From the NCBI GenBank assembly GCA_028671895.1, contig CM053802.1, positions 32,402,201 through 32,466,200 of the forward strand: 64,000 nucleotides of DNA, in the 5' to 3' direction. This document shows positions 7,099 to 20,040 of the stretch, in pieces. The translations under genes were made by a program, and so were the position numbers. The notes beneath the pieces are model-generated. The model saw only the letters and a program-made list of their open reading frames with translations. It made no database searches and had not been told where the DNA came from. Source of the stretch: Oenanthe sinensis (lineage: Eukaryota > Streptophyta > Magnoliopsida > Apiales > Apiaceae). Within the stretch, counting starts at the first letter, position 1, and each line of letters opens with the position of its first letter.

Positions 7099-9993
7099 GG
7101 TACCCGACAAGTCAAGAAGTTTTTGAATATTGCTCAGGCAAAGAGATTTCTGCGTCAAGGATGTGAGGCTTACCTAGCCTATGTTGTAGACACTGAGAAG
7201 AAGTCAGTTCAGTTAGAAGATGTTCCTATCGTCAACGAATTTCCCGACGTATTTCCAGATGAATTACCAGGCTTACCTTCCGATAGGGAAATAGAATTCT
7301 CCATAGATTTAGCTCCAGGCACTGAGCCAGTTTCCAAAGCTCCGTATAGAATGGCGCCAGTTGAGATGAAAGAATTGGCGAGTCAAATACAAGATCTCTT
7401 GGATAAAGGAATTATAAGGCCTAGTGTGTCCCCCTGGGGAGCACCAGTTTTGTTTGTTAAAAAGAAGGATGGAAGCATGAGGTTGTGCATAGATTACCGA
7501 GAGTTAAACAAGCTAACCATCAAGAACAAGTACCCGTTGCCGAGGATCGATGATCTTTTTGACCAGCTGAAAGGAGCCGAATGGTTCTCAAAAATTGATT
7601 TAAGGTCCGGATACCATCAACTCAAAATCAAACCTGAAGATGTATCTAAAACAGCATTCAGAACAAGGTACGGACACTATGAATTTTTAGTTATGGCTTT
7701 TGGATTGACAAATGCCCCAGCAGCGTTTATGGATCTAATGAACAGAGTCTTTAAGAAATATTTAGACAAGTTTGTGATTGTTTTCATCGACGACATCCTG
7801 ATATATTCCAAGTCAGAAGAAGAACATGCAGATCATTTAAGAATTGCTTTAGAGACCTTACGAAGGGAGAAGCTATATGCGAAGTTTTCGAAATGTGAAT
7901 TTTGGTTGAAGGAGGTACAATTCTTAGGTCATGTTGTCAGTAGAGAAGGTATCAAAGTTGATCCGGCAAAGATAGAAGCAGTGATGAAATGGGAAAGGCC
8001 ACGGACTCCAACAGAAGTCAGAAGTTTTATGGGTTTAGCGGGATACTATCGAAGATTTGTTCAAGATTTCTCTAAGATAGCTACCCCTATGACCAAATTG
8101 ACAAGGAAGAACGAAAAGTTTGTATGGAATGAGAAATGTGAAGAAAGTTTTGAAGAGTTAAAGCGAAGACTAGTGTCTGCCCCAGTATTGGTGTTACCAG
8201 ACGATCAAGGAAATTTTGTCATCTACAGTGACGCTTCACTCAAAGGCTTAGGATGTGTTCTGATGCAACATGGGAAAGTTATTGCATATGCTTCCAGGCA
8301 GTTAAGACCTCACGAATTGAAGTATCCTACACATGATCTGGAATTAGCTGCCATCGTATTTGCATTAAAGATTTGGAGGCACTATTTGTACGGAGAAAAG
8401 TGTGAGATTTTTACTGACCATAAGAGTTTGAAGTATATCTTTACTCAGAAAGAATTGAATATGAGACAGAGAAGATGGTTGGAATTGATCAAAGAGTTTG
8501 AGAAATTGGAAATAGAGGTATGTGATTCTGATTCAGTGGAAGAAATGGTGTATACAATGACTTTTCAGCCAGAATTGTTAGAAAAGATCAAGAGATGTCA
8601 AGATCAGATGATGAATCAAGACAGAGCCAAGTTGACTGGAGAAGAGTTAAGAAGTCAGAAGGACAGTGAAGGAATCTTTAGGTTTTCCTCACGAATTTGG
8701 ATCCCCAATGTTCAAGAGCTCAAGAATGAAATTTTGCATGATGCACATAGTTCAAGATACTCTATTCATCCAGGAAGCACAAAGATGTATAAAGACTTGA
8801 AGGAAAATTTTTGGTGGCCCAACATGAAAAGAAATGTAGCAGAGTGGATCAGTAAATGTTATACATGCCAGAGAGTCAAAGCTGAACATCAGAGGCCCAG
8901 TGGATTGTTGCAACCACTAGAGATTCCAGAATGGAAATGGGAGAATCTTGCTATGGATTTTGTAGTAGGTCTGCCAAGGACTAAGGCTAATCATGATGCT
9001 ATCTGGGTAATAATAGACAGATTGACCAAGTCAGCGCACTTTCTACCTATCAACGAAAGATTTTCACTGGACAAGTTGGTTCATTTGTATCTGAAAGAGA
9101 TTGTGATGCGACATGGTGTTCCTGTATCAATAGTGTCAGACAGAGACCCGAGGTTCAATTCAAGATTTTGGAAGAAATTTCAAGAATGTTTGGGAACAAA
9201 GCTGAATATGAGTACTGCATATCATCCTCAGACAGATGGCCAGAGTGAAAGGACAATCCAAACCATTGAAGATATGTTAAGAGTTTGTGCCTTAGATTTT
9301 GAAGGAAGTTGGGACGAGCATCTACCGTTGGTGGAATTTTCATATAATAACAGTTATCATGCCAGTATTGGGATGCCCCCGTATGAAGCTTTGTATGGAA
9401 GAAAATGCAGATCTCCAGTGTGTTGGGATGAAGTTGGTGAGCGTAAGATTTTAGGTCCAGAGCTTGTGCAACAAACTAAAGAAAAGATTGAGTTGATTCA
9501 GAAAAGATTGTTAGCTGCTCAAGATAGACAAAAGAAGTATGCTGACCAGTCAAGGAAAGATATGAATTTTGAAGAAGGTAACCAAGTGTTGTTAAAGATT
9601 TCTCCGTGGAAAGGTGTGAGTAGATTTGGCAAGAGAGGAAAGCTTAATCCCAGATATATAGGACCTTTTGAAGTTTTGAAGCAAGTTGGGAAACTTGCAT
9701 ATGAATTGGCTCTACCACCGCAAATGCAGCACATTCACAATGTTTTTCACGTGTCTATGCTTCGAAAGTATAATCCTGATATGAGCCATGTGATAGAATA
9801 TGAACCCTTGGAGATTCAACCTGACTTGTCCTATGTAGAACAGCCTGTAGAGATTCAGGATCGTAAAGATAAGGTTTTAAGGAATAAGTCTGTTAAGCTT
9901 GTAAAGGTTTTGTGGAGAAACCCTTGAGTTGAGGAATCCACCTGGGAACTTGAGAGTGAGATGCTCGAGAAGTATCCCTATTTGTTTACTTAG
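7099..9993 (+). pseudogene. RT-RNase H-integrase-chromodomain, broken, element 1
   Basis: Continues the gag-protease frame after the TGA. It holds reverse transcriptase (KIDLRSGYHQ, FVIVFIDDILIYSK), RNase H with YSDAS, HDLELA and FTDHKSL, integrase with the HHCC zinc site and the DDE core (AMDFVVGLP, SDRDPRF, SERTIQT), and the start of a chromodomain (LRNKSVKLVKVLWRNP). Relative to element 2, 111 bp are missing at 8482-8495. The loss lies between two copies of GAATTGATCAAAGA and removes the RNase H end, including NVVADALSR with its active-site Asp. A TGA at 9925-9927 replaces the Arg codon CGA and cuts off the last 22 codons before the ancestral TAG at 9991-9993. The enzyme is therefore expected to be inactive. 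Confidence 0.92.
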
Positions 9994-10032
9994 GCTGATT
10001 CTGAGGACAGAATCTTTTTAAGGGGGGGAGAA
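9994..10032 (+). other. Polypurine tract before the 3' LTR, element 1
   Basis: A short non-coding stretch ends in AAGGGGGGGAGAA (10020-10032), directly abutting the TG of the 3' LTR. This is the expected plus-strand primer. The same purine run is present in element 2. Confidence 0.92.
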
Positions 10033-13000
10033 TGTAACGATTGAGGTAATTAAATCTATTTGAATATATGAGGTATATGATTTATGTGTTCTAATGTGTT
10101 AAGATATGATATGTGGTGATTTTATATGTCTAGTTGACTGCTCGTTTGACTGTATTATGCTCAAGTGTTTTAATTAAGTGATTAAATGATTTTTCATGCT
10201 TAATTGAGTAACTGTTTGATTTTTATAAAATTATTGGTGTGTCCAATAATTATGAAATTTTATATGTAGCCTCTATGTGATTTTAGAGACTTTCTAAAAA
10301 TGGTGATGTATTTAATTCAAGTCTCAGTGATTTTATATAAATCTTTTACTCCTGTTTTATTCTAGAGATATTACTCTTCTAAATTCCATATTTAATTATT
10401 GGAATGCCCAAAAATCATGAAACCTTTTCCAAAATGTTCCTTATTTATTCTAGGACTTTGGAAAAATAAAAGTTTATTTTATTTGAGCTCAAAATTGTTT
10501 TTATGATTTTTCTCCTCTTATTTCCTATTTATGCACTAAAACTTCAAAGATTTTTATTTAATTCGTTATTCATCAGAAAAATATTTCAAAAATATGGGGA
10601 AGCTTCTAAATTCATGATCTTTATTTTAAAAATATAAAACTTATTTTTGTACCCCAATTATATAAAAATTCGAGTTATTAATTGTTTCTTTATCAGAAAA
10701 TAGCACATGTGAAATTACCTTTATGCCCTTGGCTCTATAACATCAGTATCATCTCTTTCTTCCTCATTTGCTCTGTATTGTCGCTTGTAGGTCAGTTGTT
10801 CCTCCCTCCTGGCGATTTTCATTTTTTCTAGGGAGTTCCATGTCAAAAAGATTGCTAGTAGCTTTGTGTTGTATTAATATCGAGTCATAATTGTGTAGCA
10901 AAGTCATTGATTTGAATTGTATGTATAAACGTATGGCTGCCGTGTGTGTGTGTATGTTAATAGTGGCATGCAATGAACTTAGCAGCCTAATCTTGAGTTG
11001 TAATGGACTGGGCTACCTAGATATGCAGAGAATGTACAATTTCCGGTGAGGAAGAACCGAAATCGGTCTCCACCGGAGTTGTCACCGGCGGCAATGATCT
11101 TCGGAGAGCCAACGGCGAGGGCTTGTGTTAATATGTTATGTATGCAGTTGATTATGATGTTTAGAGCTTGATTGTATGGTCGTGTAGCATTGCATGTTAA
11201 AATTTGGATTTTTCCGGCCGTAGTTTGTAATTTCCGATCTAGTGTTCTTGAATTGTTTCGGCAGTTGAAGTGCACATGATTGGATTCATCTCTTTTATGT
11301 AATGTTGTTAGTTTTACTCGAAGCTTTACTGCAGTTATGTTCCTATTTTCCCTGCATTGCCGACTTGAATTTGCATGAAGAACTTTTGTTGTTCTTGGTT
11401 GCATTATATTAATATTGGCCGAGTTATGCTATGACATAGGATTGATTAATTGAAGTCTCAACCGTTGCATGTCGATGTTAAGTTACAAATCAATGAAATT
11501 ATTGGATGTGAAGTATGTGTAAATCGAATATGTATATATGTGTAAGCTAGTACCTAGTACTTGGTTAGCAATTGAGTTGAGGAAAATTATGAATGGCTAT
11601 TTTTGCTAGTTAGGCTCATATATATGTAATTATGTTCGAAATTGTTTAAATATAAAGTGAAGAATTAGTTGTAAATTGATTAGTATATGGTTAATTGAGA
11701 TGTTATATGGTGCATTAGAGTGTAGCTTGATGCTAGTCACTAAATTGATTGGTCGAAGTATGTTAAACATGATAGCCCTTTTTCGAAATATGTGTATATT
11801 AGTATTCTATATTCGAATGTCATTCATTGATTGCCAATATGAGTTTAAGTAATTGAACATGGATTAGCATGATATAGAATTGAATTAAGAACTAGATTAC
11901 TATATCAATAAGCAGTTGATACCTGAGTTGTTTCAGTCATTGTGAATGACAGTAGTATTGCATATTAGTTATAGCTGTTGCTTGTTCGATTTAGATTTGG
12001 TGCAAATATGGTTGTATAATGGTATATGATTGACATTAATGTTTGGTTGTGTCGGTTGCATTCCGACGGATAGCTCCAATTACAGGGGAAGTGCTGCCAA
12101 AATTTTCTAAAACTAAAACAACTTTGTAAAGCATTATTGGCACACCACTTCTGTATAGGAATGACTATCAGTCAGGAATATTGTAGATGATCTAATTGTC
12201 TATGTGATACTTGTTTGTTAGTATAGAAGTGATTGAATAGTAGAATATGTCTACTATGCATTATATATGTGTGTTAAGGGTTATAATTAACGAAAGGGTA
12301 GAATAGTTAGACGTTAATGAGAACGTCGAGAATATATGAGTTACTGAAATAGTATTATTTATGTGTAGCTACGAAGGATATTGAGGTGAAGGACAAAGGA
12401 AAAGCTAAAGTAGAGAGTTAGTGTCTGGTGTAGACGATCTACCTGTTCCACAGCTCTAGCATTCCTTGTTTGAGGCAAGTAACTACTGCCTAACCTCTTT
12501 CAACTTAAACACTGTTTTGTAAACTGCTTTATGACCCTGCAATTGTATTATCTTATCTCAACTGCATTACCTTGTTTCAACTGTTTTAAACTATATCATG
12601 TCCTACTTTAAATGTTTTATTTAAACTGCAACCTTATGTCAGATTCAATTGCACTTTAAACTTTTCAATCCCTGAACTGTTATCGACAACTTATAAACTA
12701 GTTCTAAAAATCTTAAACCAGAGACTTTGAACTGTGACTTAAGCTATTACCATTTTCCTTAACTACGTTTCCTTAAACCTTAATCCTGAACTTACCATTT
12801 TGCTATTGCCTAACTACTGTCATGAATAAATGCCTTGCAACTGTTTTCAAAACACTTTACTATCCTGTGAATTGATCTTGCAACCTTGATTTCATAACTT
12901 TAACTTGTTTTAAATTTCCAATTCATGATTTCAGCTTACCCTATTACAACAGAAACTTGTTTGAGACTTATCTTGGAATAAACTTTACCTCTGTCTAATG

Positions 13001-14301
13001 ATCTTTAAAAATGGATTTAAATATGGAATCCGACTTTCAAGAAGTCTTTTTCATCAAATGATTTGGTAACTTTAAAAAGAAAGGTTTTGGTTATTATAGG
13101 AATTCCGATCAAAATGGTTTCTGCGGATTCCTATAGGTTGGAGGCGTAAGAGGCCGAGTGACGCCGGTCCAGCACTTTTTATGTGAAGACTATAATGAGA
13201 TAGTCAATGGCTATAATGAGATAGCCCAAGGCCAATGGCAATAAGTGCCTTTATGAGTACTCTTTATGTCCAGAGGGACTTTAGTCCGTTATGGGGACTT
13301 TACGTGGCTGATCACCCGTATTGTCTGGCGTTGTGAGAAAACTTCAACCAAAATGAATTGTTTCTAAACAGTAAAGGTCCTAATGAGAGGACAGTTTTAT
13401 AAATAATTTGAAAAGCAAGGTCCTAATGAGAGGACAGTTTTATAAAAAATGTTTTGAAAGAATCAGTCCTAATGAAAGGACAGTTTTATACAAATGGACT
13501 TTGAAATGATTAGTAATGATTAATGAAATGCCTTGTTATAACCTGTCATACAGCTTCAATTATCAGACATATCTTGGGTTGACCTTGTTTCAATTGTTAT
13601 ACATTATTTTCCTGTTATCCATCTAACCCTGCAGATTGCTCTTATATTTACACCTGGTTATTACTTTCCAGTTTCTTGTTTACTCTATACCAGTTATTGA
13701 AATTGCTTAACCCCGCCAGCAGTTTTATAAAAGAAAGTTTTGCGAGTAATGATTATCCTGACTAGTATGTTAATTACAATTTTGGGACAATGAGGTCCAG
13801 AAATGATTTAAAGCATGGTTTTGAGAAAAGTTTTTTTTTAATTATATGTATAAGCCTGTAGAACTGTTTTTAACCTATAAGGTTACTTGCTGAGCTTTTG
13901 TAGCTCATTCTTTTATTTTCTAACATCTACAGCTTTTGAGAATCATGGTCCGTATTAAGCAGACTGCTCGGAAGAACATGTCTTACATGAACTTTGCTAG
14001 GCTGGCTGAGAGGGAACAGGTAGGATCGAGGCAGAGTTGGAAGGAAAAGACTTTGTTTAGTCTTGTACTTTTATTAGTAGATCTTGAAATGTTTCAGGAG
14101 TTGTAATGTTATTTTCGTTGATGTAAATTTAAATATAAATGAATGTAGTAGTGTGCTTGTTTCATACCATTACCTTGAAAGGTCCAGGCGAGTAGTCGGG
14201 GTCATATTTTATGCGTATTCTCTATTACTGTTATTTAGGGTGCATGCATATAGAGTGTCAGTGACGCCCCGATCTAGACCCCGGGTCGGGAGGGCGCCAT
14301 A
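10033..14301 (+). repeat. 3' LTR of element 1
   Basis: A 4269 bp copy of the LTR at 239-4506. Differences seen by eye include one extra A near 10420, two C-to-T changes near 11673, and the final CA now TA. It repeats the AATGAG hairpins, with the first at about 12310-12327 and the GTCCT set at about 13377-13481. It also repeats the H3-like exon with its ATG at 13945 and the donor after 14019. Here no retroelement acceptor follows the donor, only satellite. Confidence 0.95.
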
Positions 14302-14306
14302 ATTCT
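14302..14306. repeat. Target-site duplication ATTCT, right copy of element 1
   Basis: This matches 234-238. Choosing it as the TSD implies that the 3' LTR ends CCATA, with its final C changed to T relative to CCACA in the 5' LTR. Confidence 0.9.
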
Positions 14307-17280
14307 TGACTCGTTTCAACTTGAAAACAACTTGTACACTCTTGTAGAATCAATCTTGGCACATTTGAACCTGAAAACAATTCCTAACAATTTGAGGCTT
14401 CATTCTTGACTCGTTAACACTTGAAAACAGTTTGTAGCTTCATTCTTGACTCGTTTCAACTTGAAAACAACTTGTACACTCTTGTAGGATCAATCTTGGC
14501 TCATTTGAACTTGAAAACAATTCCTAACAACTTGAGGCTTTAATCTTGACTCGTTCAAACTTGAAAATAGTGTGTAGCTTCATTCTTGACTCGTTTCAAT
14601 TTGAAAACAACTTGTACACTCTTGTAGAATCAATCTTGGCTCATTTGAAATTGAAAACAATTCCTAACAACTTGAGGCTTTAATCTTGACTCGTTCAAAC
14701 TTGAAAAGAGTTTGTAGCTACATTCTTGACTCGTTTCAACATGAAAACAACTTGTACACTCTTGTAGGATCAATCTTGGCTCATTTGAACTTGAAAACAA
14801 TTCCTAACAGCTTGAGGCTTTAATCTTGACTCGTTCAAACTTGAAAAGAGTTTGTAGCTACATTCTTGACTCGTTTCAACATGAAAACAACTTGTACACT
14901 CTTGTAGGATCAATCTTTGCTCATTTGAACTTGAAAACAATTCCTAACAACTTGAGGCTTTAATCTTGACTCGTTCAAACTTGAAAATAGTTTGTAGCTA
15001 CATTCTTGACTCGTTTCAACATGAAAACAACTTGTACACTCTTGTAGGATCAATCTTTGCTCATTTGAACTTGAAAACAATTCCTAACAACTTGAGGCTT
15101 TAATCTTGACTCGTTCAAACTTGAAAATAGTTTGTAGCTTCATTCTTGACTCGTTTCAACTTGAAAACAACTTGTACACTCTTGTAGAATCAATCTTGGC
15201 ACATTTGAACCTGAAAACAATTCCTAACAATTTGAGGCGTCATTCTTGACTCGTTAACACTTGAAAACAGTTTGTAGCTTCATTCTTGACTCGGTTCAAC
15301 ATGAAAACAACTTGTACACTCTTGTAGGATCAATCTTGGCTCATTTGAACTTGAAAACAATTCCTAACAACTTGAGGCTTTAATCTTGACTCGTTCAAAC
15401 TTGAAAAGAGTTTGTAGCTACATTCTTGACTCGTTTCAACATGAAAACAACTTGTACACTCTTGTAGGATCAATCTTTGCTCATTTGAACTTGAAAACAA
15501 TTCCTAACAACTTGAGGCTTTAATCTTGACTCGTTCAAACTTGAAAATAGTTTGTAGCTTCATTCTTGACTCGTTTCAACTTGAAAACAACTTGTACACT
15601 CTTGTAGAATCAATCTTGGCACATTTGAACCTGAAAACAATTCCTAACAATTTGAGGCGTCATTCTTGACTCGTTAACACTTGAAAACAGTTTGTAGCTT
15701 CATTCTTGACTCGGTTCAACATGAAAACAACTTGTACACTCTTGTAGGATCAATCTTGGCTCATTTGAACTTGAAAACAATTCCTAACAACTTGAGGCTT
15801 TAATCTTGACTCGTTCAAACTTGAAAATAGGTTGTTTCTTCATTCTTGACTCGTTTCAACTTGAAAACAACTTGTACACTCTTGTAGAATCAATCTTGGC
15901 ACATTTGAACCTGAAAACAATTCCTAACAATTTGAGGCTTCATTCTTGACTCGTTAACACTTGAAAACAGTTTGTAGCTTCATTCTTGACTCGTTTCAAC
16001 TTGAAAACAACTTGTACACTCTTGTAGGATCAATCTTGGCTCATTTGAACTTGAAAACAATTCCTAACAACTTGAGGCTTTAATCTTGACTCGTTTAAAC
16101 TTGAAAATAGTGTGTAGCTTCATTCTTGACTCGTTTCAATTTGAAAACAACTTGTACACTCTTGTAGAATCAATCTTGGCTCATTTGAAATTGAAAACAA
16201 TTCCTAACAACTTGAGGCTTTAATCTTGACTCGTTCAAACTTGAAAAGAGTTTGTAGCTACATTCTTGACTCGTTTCAACATGAAAACAACTTGTACACT
16301 CTTGTAGGATCAATCTTGGCTCATTTGAACTTGAAAACAATTCCTAACAGCTTGAGGCTTTAATCTTGACTCGTTCAAACTTGAAAAGAGTTTGTAGCTT
16401 CATTCTTGACTCGTTCCAACTTGAAAACAACTTGTACACTCTTGTAGAATCAATCTTGGCACATTTGAACCTGAAAACAATTCCTAACAATTTGAGGCTT
16501 CATTCTTGACTCGTTAACACTTGAAAACAGTTTGTAGCTTCATTCTTGACTCGGTTCAACATGAAAACAACTTGTACACTCTTGTAGGATCAATCTTGGC
16601 TCATTTGAACTTGAAAACAATTCCTAACAACTTGAGGCTTTAATCTTGACTCGTTCAAACTTGAAAATAGTTTGTAGCTTCATTCTTGACTCGTTTCAAC
16701 TTGAAAACAACTTGTACACTCTTGTAGAATCAATCTTGGCACATTTGAACCTGAAAACAATTCCTAACAATTTGAGGCGTCATTCTTGACTCGTTAACAC
16801 TTGAAAACAGTTTGTAGCTTCATTCTTGACTCGTTTCAACATGAAAACAACTTGTACACTCTTGTAGGATCAATCTTGGCTCATTTCAACTTGAAAACAA
16901 TTCCTAACAACTTGAGGCTTTAATCTTGACTCGTTCAAACTTGAAAATAGGTTGTAGCTTCATTCTTGACTCGTTTCAACTTGAAAACAACTTGTACACT
17001 CTTGTAGAATCAATCTTGGCACATTTGAACCTGAAAACAATTCCTAACAATTTGAGGCTTCATTCTTGACTCGTTAACACTTGAAAACAGTTTGTAGCTT
17101 CATTCTTGACTCGTTTCAACATGAAAACAACTTGTACACTCTTGTAGGATCAATCTTGGCTCATTTGAACTTGAAAACAATTCCTAACAACTTGAGGCTT
17201 TAATCTTGACTCGTTCAAACTTGAAAATAGTTTGTAGCTTCATTCTTGACTCGTTTCAACTTGAAAACAACTTGTACACT

Positions 17281-19520
17281 TTTATAGAATCAATCTTGGC
17301 ACATTTGAACCTGAAAACAATTCCTAACAATTTAAGGCTTCATTCTTGACTTGTTAACACTTGAAAACAGTTTGTAGCTTCATTCTTGACTCGTTTCAAC
17401 ATGAAAACAACTTGTACACTCTTGTAGGATCAATCTTGGCTCATTTGAACTTGAAAACAATTCCTAACAACTTGAGGCTTTAATCTTGACTCCTTCAAAC
17501 TTGAAAATAGGTTGTAGCTTCATTCTTGACTCGTTTCAACTTGAAAACAACTTGTACACTCTTGTAGAATCAATCTTGGCACATTTGAACCTGAAAACAA
17601 TTCCTAACAATTTGAGGCTTCATTCTTGACTCGTTAACACTTGAAAACAGTTTGTAGCTTCATTCTTGACTCGTTTCAACTTGAAAACAACTTGTACACT
17701 CTTGTAGGATCAATCTTGGCTCATTTGAACTTGAAAACAATTCCTAACAACTTGAGGCTTTAATCTTGACTCGTTTAAACTTGAAAATAGTGTGTAGCTT
17801 CATTCTTGACTCGTTTCAATTTGAAAACAACTTGTACACTCTCTTAGAATCAATCTTGGCTCATTTGAAATTGAAAACAATTCCTAACAACTTGAGGCTT
17901 TAATCTTGACTCGTTCAAACTTGAAAAGAGTTTGTAGCTACATTCTTGACTCGTTTCAACATGAAAACAACTTGTACACTCTTGTAGGATCAATCTTGGC
18001 TCATTTGAACTTGAAAACAATTCCTAACAGCTTGAGGCTTTAATCTTGACTCGTTCAAACTTGAAAAGAGTTTGTAGCTTCATTCTTGACTCGTTTCAAC
18101 TTGAAAACAACTTGTACACTCTTGTAGAATCAATCTTGGCACATTTGAACCTGAAAACAATTCGTAACAATTTGAGGCTTCATTCTTGACTCGTTAACAC
18201 TTGAAAACAGTTTGTAGCTTCATTCTTGACTCGGTTCAACATGAAAACAACTTGTACACTCTTGTAGGATCAATCTTGGCTCATTTCAACTTGAAAACAA
18301 TTCCTAACAACTTGAGGCTTTAATCTTGACTCGTTCAAACTTGAAAATAGTTTGTAGCTTCATTCTTGACTCGTTTCAACTTGAAAACAACTTGTACACT
18401 TTTATAGAATCAATCTTGGCACATTTGAACCTGAAAACAATTCCTAACAATTTAAGGCTTCATTCTTGACTTGTTAACACTTGAAAACAGTTTGTAGCTT
18501 CATTCTTGACTCGTTTCAACATGAAAACAACTTGTACACTCTTGTAGGATCAATCTTGGCTCATTTGAACTTGAAAACAATTCCTAACAACTTGAGGCTT
18601 TAATCTTGACTCATTCAAACTTGAAAATAGGTTGTAGCTTCATTCTTGACTCGTTTCAACTTGAAAACAACTTGTACACTCTTGTAGAATCAATCTTGGC
18701 ACATTTGAACCTGAAAACAATTCCTAACAATTTGAGGCTTCATTCTTGACTCGTTAACACTTGAAAACAGTTTGTAGCTTCATTCTTGACTCGTTTCAAC
18801 TTGAAAACAACTTGTACACTCTTGTAGGATCAATCTTGGCTCATTTGAACTTGAAAACAATTCCTAACAACTTGAGGCTTTAATCTTGACTCGTTTAAAC
18901 TTGAAAATAGTGTGTAGCTTCATTCTTGACTCGTTTCAATTTGAAAACAACTTGTACACTCTCTTAGAATCAATCTTGGCTCATTTGAAATTGAAAACAA
19001 TTCCTAACAACTTGAGGCTTTAATCTTGACTCGTTCAAACTTGAAAAGAGTTTGTAGCTACATTCTTGACTCGTTTCAACATGAAAACAACTTGTACACT
19101 CTTGTAGGATCAATCTTGGCTCATTTGAACTTGAAAACAATTCCTAACAGCTTGAGGCTTTAATCTTGACTCGTTCAAACTTGAAAAGAGTTTGTAGCTT
19201 CATTCTTGACTCGTTTCAACTTGAAAACAACTTGTACACTCTTGTAGAATCAATCTTGGCACATTTGAACCTGAAAACAATTCGTAACAATTTGAGGCTT
19301 CATTCTTGACTCGTTAACACTTGAAAACAGTTTGTAGCTTCATTCTTGACTCGGTTCAACATGAAAACAACTTGTACACTCTTGTAGGATCAATCTTGGC
19401 TCATTTGAACTTGAAAACAATTCCTAACAACTTGAGGCTTTAATCATGACTCGTTCAAACTTGAAAATAGTTTGTAGCTTCATTCTTGACTCGTTTCAAC
19501 TTGAAAACAACTTGTACACT
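17281..19520 (+). repeat. Higher-order repeat, period 1120 bp, two copies
   Basis: Rare variants recur 1120 bp apart: TTTATAGAAT with TTTAAGGCTT and TTGTTAACAC at 17281 and 18401, CTCTTAGAAT at 17841 and 18961, TTCGTAACAA at 18161 and 19281. That is eight monomers per unit. The copy limits are approximate. Confidence 0.85.
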
Positions 19521-20040
19521 CTTGTAAAATCAATCTTGGCACATTTGAACCTGAAAACAATTCCTAACAATTTGAGGTTTCATTCTTGACTCGTTAACAC
19601 TTGAAAACAGTTTGTAGCTTCATTCTTGACTCGTTTCAACATGAAAACAACTTGTACACTCTTGTAGGATCAATCTTGGCTCATTTGAACTTGAAAACAA
19701 TTCCTAACAACTTGAGGCTTTAATCTTGACTCGTTCAAACTTGAAAATAGGTTGTAGCTTCATTCTTGACTCGTTTCAACTTGAAAACAACTTGTACACT
19801 CTTGTAGAATCAATCTTGGCACATTTGAACCTGAAAACAATTCCTAACAATTTGAGGCTTCATTCTTGACTCGTTAACACTTGAAAACAGTTTGTAGCTT
19901 CATTCTTGACTCGTTTCAACTTGAAAACAACTTGTACACTCTTGTAGGATCAATCTTGGCTCATTTGAACTTGAAAACAATTCCGAACAACTTGAGGCTT
20001 TAATCTTGACTCGTTTAAACTTGAAAATAGTGTGTAGCTT

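Larger units (their letters stand above)
239..14301 (+). mobile_element. Full-length Ty3/Gypsy chromovirus (Tekay/Del-like), element 1
   Basis: A complete LTR retrotransposon of about 14.06 kb. Both LTRs begin TGTAACGATTGAGG. The 5' LTR ends CCACA, and the 3' LTR ends CCATA because its terminal CA has become TA. The flanking 5-bp duplication ATTCT (234-238 and 14302-14306) restores the satellite exactly when the element is removed. Order: LTR, PBS, small spliced ORF, gag-protease, RT-RNase H-integrase-chromodomain remnant, polypurine tract, LTR. By eye the LTRs differ by about 11 substitutions and one 1-bp indel over 4.27 kb, so the insertion is recent. It is no longer autonomous: TGA after protease, RNase H deletion, TGA in the chromodomain. 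The lineage call rests on the C-terminal chromodomain, the MPPR-type Gag, the initiator-Met PBS and the long LTRs. Confidence 0.95.

Noticed and set aside
239..14301. CRM-type centromere-targeting chromovirus
   Set aside because: The C-terminus has a Tekay-type chromodomain pattern (LRNK...VKVLWRNP...TWE) and no CR motif that I can see. The centromeric setting alone is not enough.
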